Shown: piece after piece, positions 1 to 5,565 of the stretch
Numbering within the stretch: position 1 is the first letter of the stretch
How the letters are laid out: each line of letters opens with the position of its first letter
Assembly: GCA_028705785.1 (NCBI GenBank)
Contig: JAQWCT010000177.1
Span: 1 to 5,565, forward strand
Direction of reading: 5' to 3'
Origin: Sulfurospirillaceae bacterium
Lineage (GTDB): Bacteria; Campylobacterota; Campylobacteria; Campylobacterales; Sulfurospirillaceae
Length of the DNA stretch: 5,565 bases
Notes under the pieces: generated by a model
Database searches by the model: none
Seen by the model: the letters and a program-made list of their open reading frames with translations, nothing else
What the model was told of the DNA's origin: nothing
Position numbers and translations under genes: made by a program

Positions 1-704
1 GAGTCGCTATCAAACTTGAAAAACAAATTATCTCAGCTGAGAGAGAGATGCTTCGCCTTGTTAATAAAGAGCTTATTTTTATCCTTGGCGCATCGCCTGT
101 TATCGGAAATTATGTTTTGCCAGATTTTCTCAATGACATTCAAGAAGCCATCAAAAACAATGTTATGCTTCGTGTGGATAACGCTGGTGAAATTACAGAA
201 AAATTGATTGATAGAAAAGTAGATTTAGCACTGCTTGAGGCGCCATTTTTTCATGAAGGTATTATTTACCGTGAATGGATGGAAGATGAATTGGTCATCG
301 CCAGTCGCTCTCCATTGCCCAAAATCATCAAAAAAGAAGACCTTTTTACTTTTAGTTGGATATGTAGAGAAGAAGAGTCAAGTACACGAAAAATTATCCA
401 TGAAACTTTTGAAAAAATCGATGTCGATTGTAAAGCATTTAAAGTACGAAGTATTGTAACCAGTTCAACTGCCGTCAAACAAACACTGCTTAAATCCAAT
501 CTTGAGGGCGCACCAGTCGTTTCAATTTTATCAAAATTTATTATTGCAGATGAAGTTGAGCAAGGATTACTTTATACCTCAAAGCTTAAAGGACTCAAAC
601 TCACGCGTATGCTTTATCTATGCTATTTAAAAGATAGAAAACATGATGCGCTCATCGACAATGTTATTAACTACATTATGAGCAAACAAGGAATAAAAGC
701 TTAA
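1..704 (+). CDS. LysR-type transcriptional regulator, C-terminal part (5' truncated by window edge)
   Basis: The reading frame is open from the first complete codon at position 3 to the TAA at 702-704, giving 233 residues. LysR-type regulators are usually about 300 residues, so the N-terminal winged helix-turn-helix lies upstream of the window. What remains is the end of the linker helix (residues rich in K, E and R before the Met at 48) and the periplasmic-binding-protein-like effector domain. The phrase GASPVIGNYVLP opens that domain and is typical of CysB/CysL-like members. DNAGEI followed by VDLALLEAP matches the family's usual 'GNT-E-I...DLGLIE' segment. The ATG at 48 is an internal methionine, not the start: the upstream codons are in frame and LysR-like. 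The regulon and effector cannot be read from this fragment. It converges on the - strand operon, with 8 bp between stop codons, so it is unlikely to share a promoter with it. Confidence 0.9.
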   Translation, partial: VAIKLEKQIISAEREMLRLVNKELIFILGASPVIGNYVLPDFLNDIQEAIKNNVMLRVDNAGEITEKLIDRKVDLALLEAPFFHEGIIYREWMEDELVIASRSPLPKIIKKEDLFTFSWICREEESSTRKIIHETFEKIDVDCKAFKVRSIVTSSTAVKQTLLKSNLEGAPVVSILSKFIIADEVEQGLLYTSKLKGLKLTRMLYLCYLKDRKHDALIDNVINYIMSKQGIKA

Positions 705-732
705 CTTTTCACCTATTTCTTAATCAGCTTTT
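695..732. terminator. Possible weak bidirectional terminator between convergent genes
   Basis: AAAAGCT (695-701) and AGCTTTT (726-732) form a perfect 7-bp inverted repeat around a 24-nt loop. TTAA at 701-704 and 720-723 could lengthen the stem past a small bulge. The repeat spans the stop codons of the two convergent genes, where a shared terminator is expected. The stem is AT-rich and the T-tracts are short and partly inside the stem, so this is a weak candidate. Confidence 0.3.
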
Positions 733-1165
733 GGTTTTGGGGATTGGACATCAAGGCATCCATTGATTTTCTAATTCCCTGCTCTTTAGGTTGTTTTACG
801 GGTATTTTGGGAGGATTGCTTAAGTTGATAAAAATAGGAATCTCCTCTACAATGATTTGCAAAATAGATTGGATGGGAACACTGACGAGCGAGCCAAAAT
901 TATCACTTCCAAAACCTGCTTCAAAACTGATGTATCTATCACTTATCTGCGTACTTTCAAATGTATACCCTGCTAAAAAAAACATGGTAATAGGTTTAAA
1001 GTTTTGACTGATGTGATTTGGGAGGATGGGCTCAAAAGTCACATCTGCGATATTGGTCAATATTGAAAAATTGACACCTCTTTTCAACAATAATTCTAAA
1101 ATCGCATAACAATTTTTTTTCATTAAAGCATTAAAATCATCACTTCCTAGTACCGTTTCAAGCAT
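713..1165 (-). CDS. SspB-like protein, putative ClpXP adaptor
   Basis: This 150-residue protein starts at an ATG with a clear Shine-Dalgarno (AAGGA, 7-nt spacer) and ends at TAG. A helix (about 12-29) is followed by a beta-rich core (about 33-115) with FEPILP (44-49), ISFEAGFG (79-86) and LVSVPIQSILQI (93-104). These line up in order and spacing with the SspB pattern as I remember it: an N-terminal helix, a strand ending in a P-containing turn, 'FxAxFGG', then 'VxVPxxAVxxI'. The tail (116-150) is rich in P, K and Q and ends KLIKK. SspB proteins likewise have a flexible tail ending in a short basic-hydrophobic ClpX-docking motif, and are about 160 residues long. SspB tethers ssrA-tagged and other substrates to ClpXP. 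There is no signal peptide or membrane segment, so it is probably cytosolic. The start overlaps the end of pepF by 8 nt, implying translational coupling. The SspB assignment comes from eye alignment only; the safe alternative is a conserved protein of unknown function. Confidence 0.55.
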   Translation of the reverse strand: MLETVLGSDDFNALMKKNCYAILELLLKRGVNFSILTNIADVTFEPILPNHISQNFKPITMFFLAGYTFESTQISDRYISFEAGFGSDNFGSLVSVPIQSILQIIVEEIPIFINLSNPPKIPVKQPKEQGIRKSMDALMSNPQNQKLIKK

Positions 1166-2879
1166 TGCTCATTCCTTTAAACTCATTCATTAGCGATTCA
1201 ACTTCACCAATGCCCAGTTTCCAAAAGTTTTCATCTTCAATATCAAAATTGAACTTTTTGATAAGCTCCTTAGGGCTTTGACTTCCCCCTGCGGATAAAA
1301 AGCTGGTATAATTTTTCACAAAAGTTGCTTTATCGCTTTTTTTATACAAGCCATACAAAGCTAAAACCAAAAGCTGTCCATAACTGTACGCATAGCAGTA
1401 AAAAGGTGAATGGATAAAATGAGGAATATAACTCCACCAAATATGATAATCATCGCTTAATATAATGCTCTCTCCAAACATTTTTTTACTCTCACCCATC
1501 CAATAACGGTTAAAAGTATCCAAATCCAACTCACCTTTATGCGCATGGACTAAGCGTTCAAAAGTGGTAAAGTTAATTTGGCGATAAAGTGTTGAAAAAA
1601 TATCTTCAATTTTTGAGGCGTATAAGGAGCACTTTTCTTTGCCATCCAAACTATTTTTAATGTAGTCAAATACCAACATCTCAGCAAACACTGAAGCTGT
1701 TTCTGAAGTCGTTAAAGGCGTATCAGAAGCTAGGTAACCTACATCACGGGAAAGATATTGATGGATGGCGTGTCCTAGTTCATGGGCTAAAGTAAAAAGG
1801 TCTCTTCTGGTATTGGTGTGATTTAAAAGTACAAAAGGATGCGTATTGGGTGTAGCAGGATGTGAAAAAGCGCCACCCCTTTTTTTATTTTTAGGCATCA
1901 CATCAATCCAGCCCTCATCAAAAGCCTTGAGTGCTATCTCGTGAAATTTAGGGTTAAACTCTTTGAAAGCACTGAGTACTATCTGCTTGGATTTTTCAAA
2001 ATCATACACCTCTTTTGCATCATCAAGAGGAGCATATCTGTCGTACTCATACAAGGTTTCAAGTCCTAAAAGTTTTGCTTTTAGCGTGTAGTAAGTTTGC
2101 ACCAACTCAAAACTTCCCTCAGCCGTTTTAATCAAAGCATCTACACTTTTTTGGGTAATTTTATTATCTAAATGGCGAGGCATTTCAGGGTTTTTATACC
2201 CTCTAAGCTCACAATCACTTGCAAGATCAGCTTTAATCATATTGAAGATATAGGCTAAAAGTGGTTGATGAGGCTTGAGTCCCTTGGTAAATGCAGAGGC
2301 TGCCTTTCGTCTTACTTCTCTGGAACTATCTTGAAGCTTACTTAAAATTTCCTCTTCTGAGAGCTTTTTACCCTCATATGAAAATTGTAATCGACTAAAA
2401 TGCTCATCAAAAAGTCGACTAAAAGCAGACGCTGAAGTCATCTCTTTTTTTAAGAGAATTCTCTCTTCCTTTTGACTAAGTTGATACGGTTTTTCTTCCA
2501 ACAAAGACTCTAAATAAAATTTATAAGAGGGTGTCGCGGCAATCAATGTTTCTTGTTTGAGTTTAGGTATTTTGTTAAATTCTAGCTCAAAAAAGAGAAG
2601 ATATTGCGCTACATTGGTATACTCTTGCTGATATTTTGCATAAAATCCACCATTGTCACTGTTTTGTGCAAACTTTAAAAAAGCATAAGTCATCACTCGA
2701 CCTAGGGTCTGGTTAATGGATTCGTACTCTCTAATGGCTTCTAAAAACTCATTTTCACTCAGTATTCCAAGCTTACCCTTACACACAGATTCAAAATTCT
2801 TTGCCCTTTTCATGACATCATATAAATCTTTATCTAACACTATTTCATTCTTATATAAAGCTGAGAGATCCCAATTCAA
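1158..2879 (-). CDS. pepF: Oligoendopeptidase F (M3 family zinc metallopeptidase)
   Basis: The 573-residue product is close to the usual ~600 of the M3B subfamily. It has the zinc motif HELGH (H366, E367 and H370) inside FTLAHELGHAIHQ, and the third ligand Glu is E393 in SETAS, 27 residues on, as in M3 peptidases. The downstream IPHFIHSPFYCYAYSYG (485-501) is the conserved His/Tyr-rich segment that lines the active site. PCAFSH-type loops are represented here by GGAFSHP (335-341). The N-terminus MNWDLSALYK is typical of PepF. The family cleaves short peptides, roughly 6-20 residues, in the cytosol, recycling products of larger proteases. There is no signal peptide. The start is TTG at 2879, chosen because AAGGAAG (2885-2891) lies just upstream, embedded in the last codons of the preceding gene. 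It starts 2 nt after that gene's stop and its own stop overlaps the next gene by 8 nt, so it is mid-operon. Confidence 0.95.
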   Translation of the reverse strand: MNWDLSALYKNEIVLDKDLYDVMKRAKNFESVCKGKLGILSENEFLEAIREYESINQTLGRVMTYAFLKFAQNSDNGGFYAKYQQEYTNVAQYLLFFELEFNKIPKLKQETLIAATPSYKFYLESLLEEKPYQLSQKEERILLKKEMTSASAFSRLFDEHFSRLQFSYEGKKLSEEEILSKLQDSSREVRRKAASAFTKGLKPHQPLLAYIFNMIKADLASDCELRGYKNPEMPRHLDNKITQKSVDALIKTAEGSFELVQTYYTLKAKLLGLETLYEYDRYAPLDDAKEVYDFEKSKQIVLSAFKEFNPKFHEIALKAFDEGWIDVMPKNKKRGGAFSHPATPNTHPFVLLNHTNTRRDLFTLAHELGHAIHQYLSRDVGYLASDTPLTTSETASVFAEMLVFDYIKNSLDGKEKCSLYASKIEDIFSTLYRQINFTTFERLVHAHKGELDLDTFNRYWMGESKKMFGESIILSDDYHIWWSYIPHFIHSPFYCYAYSYGQLLVLALYGLYKKSDKATFVKNYTSFLSAGGSQSPKELIKKFNFDIEDENFWKLGIGEVESLMNEFKGMSNA

Positions 2880-2881
2880 TT

Positions 2882-3478
2882 TTACTTCCTTGTTATATAA
2901 ACATTTTCAATTATTTTAAACCCAATAAGTGCATTTATTATAGCAAATTTCTCCATTTTTTGCAGACTCTCACTGGTCAAATTTGCAACTTGTAAAAACC
3001 CACTATCTACCAATCTTTGGCGTGTTACGCCCTTTAACAAAGGTTCTTTTGGCGTCATCCATCTTCCATCAATTAATAATGCAATATTGGCGATGGAAGT
3101 ATCCCTCAAAAAACCATTTTTAACGATAATAATATCGTCATATCCATCAACTAACAGTGCATTAATCTGCGTTCTATCAGACCATTTATAGGCATATTCT
3201 ATGTGAGATTCTACGATACAAAAAGAGTTTATTGGACGAGGAAGATAGGGAATATACGCTACATGTAAGATTGCATCTGTATACTCAACGCGCACTCTAC
3301 ATGTAAGACCTTTTGGTGGCATAAGCACGCTTGAAAGACTTATCTTATCCACACTTCCATAACACTCTTGGCGTGTTTTATCGAACCTTGCTTGATGATA
3401 GCTTATGTGTTGTAATACACCATCATCTGCCTTGATGGTCTCAAAGGCTGGGGATATAGACTTTGGCGCACATTTCAT
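2882..3478 (-). CDS. pabC: Aminotransferase class IV, probable 4-amino-4-deoxychorismate lyase
   Basis: This is a 198-residue fold-type IV PLP enzyme of the short type. Visible motifs are FETIK (12-16), YHQARFDKT (27-35), YAYKWSDR (95-102), where K98 is the likely PLP Schiff-base lysine, VKNGFLRDTSIAN (119-131), and LLKGVTR (147-153). 4-Amino-4-deoxychorismate lyase splits the PabB product into p-aminobenzoate and pyruvate; the lyase role is inferred mainly from its position after pabB, because the family also includes branched-chain and D-amino-acid aminotransferases. I chose ATG at 3478 because AAGGA lies 5 nt upstream. A longer open frame to 3547 exists, but its extra residues are only out-of-frame pabB sequence and it has no better start. 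The gene overlaps pabB by 38 nt in the +1 frame. Recognisable family sequence begins at residue 12, right at the pabB stop, which suggests a split PabBC fusion. Confidence 0.8.
   Translation of the reverse strand: MKCAPKSISPAFETIKADDGVLQHISYHQARFDKTRQECYGSVDKISLSSVLMPPKGLTCRVRVEYTDAILHVAYIPYLPRPINSFCIVESHIEYAYKWSDRTQINALLVDGYDDIIIVKNGFLRDTSIANIALLIDGRWMTPKEPLLKGVTRQRLVDSGFLQVANLTSESLQKMEKFAIINALIGFKIIENVYITRK
2885..2891 (-). promoter_or_regulatory. Ribosome binding site fixing the TTG start of pepF
   Basis: AAGGAAG on the - strand is followed by a 5-nt spacer and TTG at 2879. It is built from the final codons (Arg-Lys) of the upstream aminotransferase gene, so ribosomes finishing that gene cover the site. 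This supports coupling and supports TTG rather than a later ATG as the start. Confidence 0.7.
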
Positions 3479-4406
3479 CGTATTCCTTTTTGGGGTCACT
3501 GAGCAAAGTGATACCTCCACCACTTTTAAAAACATAACTCTCTTCAACTTTTTCTAAAAAACGAATCATCACCGCAGAATCTAAGCTTTTTCCATCATAA
3601 ATCCCAAAAACGCCGCTAAAAAAATCTCGCTCATACTCCTCTATTTCATGGATAATCTCAACGCTTTTTTTCTTTGGTGTCCCCGTAATTGAGCCTGCTG
3701 GAAGCATCGTACTGATGATGTTACCAACACAGTCGTGCCAATCATCTTCTACTGTGCCTTCGATATGAGAACTCACTTGCAACAGCTCTTTATCTCCTGC
3801 TTTGATTTTTTCAATATACCGAAAGGTTTTGACACGCACCTCTTTGGCAACCATAGAGAGGTCATTGCGTAAAAGGTCAACTGCCATCACATGTTCTGCC
3901 ATCTCTTTTTCATCTGCCAAAATCAATGCCTCCGCATCAGGGAAGCTCGCATCAATCGTCCCTTTCATTGGATAAGTGCTGATGGCATTACCCTCGATTT
4001 TGACAAATCGTTCAGGCGAAAAACACACAAACTTATCTTTAATGTAGAGTTTAAAAGGTGCATTTGCCCCATAAAAAGCGTCTTCTAAATCACCTTGTAT
4101 CTCTACTTTAGTTGGCTGAGTAAGATTTAAAAGATAAATATTGCCAGCTTTGATATGCTCAATAATAGCATCAAATTTCTGTTGATACATTTCATAAGTA
4201 ACACATTCTTGAGAGACAATAGTACTCTTACATGTAAAGGTTTGAGAGGGAGCATTACTCAAAGAATCAAGCGTGTACAAGATGTCCGCATCCATCTCTT
4301 TGAGCGGTTTAACGATAAATGTATCTTGTGTATAATTGACAACGAAAAAAAAAGGTTCTCTTTGCTTTCCCAGCGCGTTTAAGGCAGAAGCAAACTCAAT
4401 GTGCAA
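3441..4406 (-). CDS. pabB: Aminodeoxychorismate synthase component I, short form
   Basis: This is the chorismate-binding subunit that aminates chorismate to 4-amino-4-deoxychorismate for folate synthesis. Motifs seen: YPMKGT (145-150) with K148, the lysine that marks PabB (TrpE has Ala at this place, so the family is not anthranilate synthase); EHVMAVDLLRND (171-182); GSITGTPK (238-245); GVFGIYD (265-271); and SGGGIT (295-300). At 321 residues it is far shorter than E. coli PabB (about 450). The missing part is the N-terminal domain, with only a remnant (about residues 1-60) before the catalytic core. The TTG at 4406 is supported by GGAG (4414-4417) with a 7-nt spacer and overlaps the end of pyrB by 11 nt. 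The glutaminase partner PabA/TrpG is not encoded here. The stop TGA follows a CTT codon at the junction with the aminotransferase gene. Confidence 0.9.
   Translation of the reverse strand: MHIEFASALNALGKQREPFFFVVNYTQDTFIVKPLKEMDADILYTLDSLSNAPSQTFTCKSTIVSQECVTYEMYQQKFDAIIEHIKAGNIYLLNLTQPTKVEIQGDLEDAFYGANAPFKLYIKDKFVCFSPERFVKIEGNAISTYPMKGTIDASFPDAEALILADEKEMAEHVMAVDLLRNDLSMVAKEVRVKTFRYIEKIKAGDKELLQVSSHIEGTVEDDWHDCVGNIISTMLPAGSITGTPKKKSVEIIHEIEEYERDFFSGVFGIYDGKSLDSAVMIRFLEKVEESYVFKSGGGITLLSDPKKEYDEMCAKVYIPSL
3484..3488 (-). promoter_or_regulatory. Internal ribosome binding site for the pabC-like gene within pabB
   Basis: AAGGA on the - strand with a 5-nt spacer precedes ATG at 3478. It lies inside the last codons of pabB (Lys-Lys-Glu-Tyr). 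It decides the start among several possibilities and indicates that the aminotransferase can be translated on its own, without needing a frameshift from pabB. Confidence 0.65.
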
Positions 4407-5268
4407 TCAACTTCTCCAAAACTGCCATTCGTACAGCCACGCCATTTTTGACCTGATCCAAAATCTTCGAGCGAGGGTCTTTCATCATCATATCATCCAC
4501 ATCAACATTACGATGCACTGGACCTGGATGAAGCAAGATAATGTCTCGATTGCCCATCAATTTTGAAGTGATACAAAAGTCCTTCGCATAGTCACTCAAA
4601 GAGGCATAAATCTGGTTAGCATGTCGTTCCGTTTGTGTTCTAAGACTCATGATAACATCTACATCATCGATAACTTCTTCGATTTTGTGAAAAGTGGGTA
4701 AGTTGGTCTGCGGTAAAAAATGAGGTGGGGCAACTAAGATAACCTCCAAACCTGCACGACCTAAAAGTTCGATATTGCTATTGGCAACTCTGGAGTTTTT
4801 AATATCGCCAACGATAGCGACTTTTTTGCCTTTGACTTCACCGTAATGTTTGCGTATCGTAAAAAGGTCTAAAAGTGCTTGGGTTGGATGCGCATGAGAG
4901 CCATCGCCACCATTGATAATCGGGCAATTCACATAATTTGCCAAGATGTGCGGAACGCCTGAGCTTTTATGGCGTACGACAATCGCATCTGGTCCCATAG
5001 CATCAAGGTTTGCCGCTGTATCAAAAAGCGTTTCGCCTTTGCTTGAAGAACTTTTAGAAACATCAAGGCTCACCACATCAGCACCCAGTCTTTTAGCCGC
5101 TATCTCAAAACTGCTTCTTGTTCTTGTAGAGTTTTCAAAAAATATCGTAATGACCATCTTATTTTGAAGAATATTACGGGTTTTTTCATCCAAAAAGAGC
5201 GTTGCTCGCTCGAAAAGTTTTTCAATTTCGTCTAGCGAAAAATCTTTGCTATTGATGAGATGATTCAC
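4396..5268 (-). CDS. pyrB: Aspartate carbamoyltransferase catalytic subunit
   Basis: It catalyses carbamoyl phosphate plus aspartate to N-carbamoyl-aspartate, the committed step of pyrimidine synthesis. From the GTG start it has 290 residues, somewhat shorter than E. coli PyrB (about 310). Motifs: FFENSTRTRSSFE (43-55) with the carbamoyl-phosphate loop S47-T-R-T-R51; the SKGE loop (76-79), whose K77 reaches the neighbouring subunit's active site; VVRHKSSG (97-104); GDGSHAHPTQALLDL (121-135); SLRTQTER (208-215); and LHPGPVHRN (246-254). No regulatory subunit gene pyrI is present in the window. I prefer GTG at 5268 to TTG at 5274: AGGAG (5275-5279) has a proper 6-nt spacer to the GTG but touches the TTG. 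The first gene of the operon, it is preceded by a likely promoter at 5296-5304. Its 3' end overlaps pabB by 11 nt. Confidence 0.96.
   Translation of the reverse strand: MNHLINSKDFSLDEIEKLFERATLFLDEKTRNILQNKMVITIFFENSTRTRSSFEIAAKRLGADVVSLDVSKSSSSKGETLFDTAANLDAMGPDAIVVRHKSSGVPHILANYVNCPIINGGDGSHAHPTQALLDLFTIRKHYGEVKGKKVAIVGDIKNSRVANSNIELLGRAGLEVILVAPPHFLPQTNLPTFHKIEEVIDDVDVIMSLRTQTERHANQIYASLSDYAKDFCITSKLMGNRDIILLHPGPVHRNVDVDDMMMKDPRSKILDQVKNGVAVRMAVLEKLIAH
4414..4417 (-). promoter_or_regulatory. Ribosome binding site deciding the TTG start of pabB
   Basis: GGAG on the - strand lies inside the 3' end of pyrB, 7 nt before TTG at 4406. The first in-frame ATG is 37 codons further in, has no comparable site, and would remove the whole N-terminal remnant. 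Confidence 0.65.
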
Positions 5269-5274
5269 GCGCAA

Positions 5275-5279
5275 CTCCT
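5275..5279 (-). promoter_or_regulatory. Ribosome binding site fixing the GTG start of pyrB
   Basis: AGGAG on the - strand directly abuts the TTG at 5274 and lies 6 nt before GTG at 5268. Normal spacing therefore picks GTG, which begins the protein Met-Asn-His-Leu-Ile. Confidence 0.75.
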
Positions 5280-5295
5280 CTAAATTTTGTTAAAA

Positions 5296-5304
5296 ATAAT
5301 ATCA
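5296..5304 (-). promoter_or_regulatory. Probable pyrB operon promoter, extended -10
   Basis: On the - strand TGATATTAT is a TG-n-TATTAT extended -10 element. It is 17 nt upstream of the ribosome binding site, giving a leader of about 20 nt. A TTAACA (about 5323-5328) resembles a -35 box but is 21 nt away, too far for standard spacing, so the extended -10 probably carries the promoter. The short leader leaves no room for an attenuator. Confidence 0.5.
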
Positions 5305-5322
5305 AAATTAGGCTGTAATTTT
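5304..5322. promoter_or_regulatory. Inverted repeat between the divergent promoters, possible operator
   Basis: AAAATTA (5304-5310) and TAATTTT (5316-5322) are a perfect 7-bp dyad around GGCTG. It lies just upstream of the pyrB -10 and touches the -35 of the rightward promoter, where a bound protein could affect both. AT-rich dyads arise by chance often, so this is suggestive only. Confidence 0.3.
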
Positions 5323-5351
5323 TGTTAACAGTTCGTTACTCCAAATATGAT
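5322..5351 (+). promoter_or_regulatory. Probable promoter of the rightward exported-protein gene
   Basis: A TTGTTA (-35-like, 5322-5327) and TATGAT (-10, 5346-5351) are separated by 18 bp. Transcription would start near 5358, about 20 nt before the ATG at 5377. The -10 differs from consensus at one base. Confidence 0.5.
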
Positions 5352-5376
5352 AAAATTCCAAAAAAAGGAAACCATC

Positions 5377-5565
5377 ATGAAAAAACTATCTTTTATTACT
5401 TTAGCACTGTGTTCTAGCACCTTCCTTTTTGCAGAGAGTTTATCTTTTCAAGAAGAAGTCAAAGTTCTATCAACCAAACCAGAATACCGCATGGTCACAG
5501 CACGCACACCCGTTCAAGACTGCTATGATGAACAAGTCGAAGTCAGGCACCAAGCGCAGCCTCAA
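5377..5565 (+). CDS. Exported protein, N-terminal fragment; possibly a glycine zipper 2TM-type protein (3' truncated)
   Basis: The frame opens at ATG with AGGAA 6 nt upstream and runs without a stop to the window edge (63 residues). Residues 1-19 are a signal peptide: MKK, a hydrophobic core, and a cut site after FLFA, before Glu20. No cysteine is placed for lipidation at the cleavage site, so a soluble periplasmic or outer-membrane-associated product is likelier than a lipoprotein. The mature start, EEVKVLSTKPEYRMV followed by CYDEQV (49-54), resembles the region before the glycine-rich segment in glycine zipper 2TM proteins. That segment would lie past the edge, so the family is a guess from the N-terminal style. 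It is transcribed away from pyrB from its own promoter and has no evident functional link to it. Confidence 0.7.
   Translation, partial: MKKLSFITLALCSSTFLFAESLSFQEEVKVLSTKPEYRMVTARTPVQDCYDEQVEVRHQAQPQ

Noticed and set aside
48..704. ATG at 48 as the true start of the LysR-type gene
   Set aside because: In-frame LysR-like linker codons continue upstream to the window edge, and a start here would leave the regulator without its DNA-binding domain.
744..1007. + strand open frame of 87 codons opposite the SspB-like gene
   Set aside because: It is antisense to a gene with a good ribosome binding site and coherent protein pattern; its own product shows no family features and no Shine-Dalgarno was seen.
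3479..3547. Longer N-terminus for the aminotransferase, starting at 3547
   Set aside because: The extra 23 residues are out-of-frame pabB sequence with no family resemblance, and the clear ribosome binding site belongs to ATG 3478.
3891..5167. Several + strand open frames of 65-76 codons opposite pabB and pyrB
   Set aside because: They are complementary-strand shadows of strongly conserved enzymes and resemble no protein family.
5269..5274. TTG at 5274 as the pyrB start
   Set aside because: The Shine-Dalgarno AGGAG abuts it with no spacer, while GTG 5268 has a 6-nt spacer.
1..5565. tRNA, rRNA, CRISPR array, insertion sequence or phage attachment site
   Set aside because: No cloverleaf, spaced direct repeats, transposase-like protein or flanking terminal repeats were seen; the window is almost fully occupied by ordinary genes.

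Overview
The window looks like the chromosome of a Campylobacterota (Epsilonproteobacteria) organism, most like Sulfurospirillum or a relative. The basis is the AT-rich coding style, the tight gene packing with frequent TTG/GTG starts, and the protein flavour of the PyrB, PabB and PepF sequences. From memory, pyrB and pepF are also neighbours in Campylobacter jejuni. No similarity search was run. Nothing suggests a prophage, insertion sequence, plasmid or CRISPR: this is core metabolic DNA, with one poorly understood small gene.

Layout. (1) Positions 1-704, + strand: the effector-binding part of a LysR-type regulator whose DNA-binding N-terminus lies off the left edge. (2) Positions 713-5268, - strand: a compact five-gene cluster, in transcription order pyrB, pabB, an aminotransferase class IV gene (pabC-like), pepF, and a 150-residue protein that I read as SspB-like. 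Junctions are an 11-nt overlap, a 38-nt overlap, a 2-nt gap and an 8-nt overlap, so it is very probably one operon with translational coupling. (3) Positions 5269-5376: a divergent promoter region of about 100 bp. (4) Positions 5377-5565, + strand: the start of an exported protein cut by the right edge.

Function. PyrB commits carbamoyl phosphate and aspartate to pyrimidine synthesis. PabB plus the class IV aminotransferase would turn chorismate into p-aminobenzoate for folate. The amidotransferase PabA is not in the window. PepF is a cytosolic zinc oligopeptidase. The last gene resembles SspB-family adaptors that deliver substrates to the ClpXP protease. If that is right, the promoter-distal half of the operon pairs a protease adaptor with a peptidase that could finish off the peptides.

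Most worth checking: the SspB-like protein, and the pabB/pabC junction, where the recognisable aminotransferase sequence resumes in the +1 frame exactly at a CTT-TGA stop context, like a split or frameshift-joined PabBC fusion.
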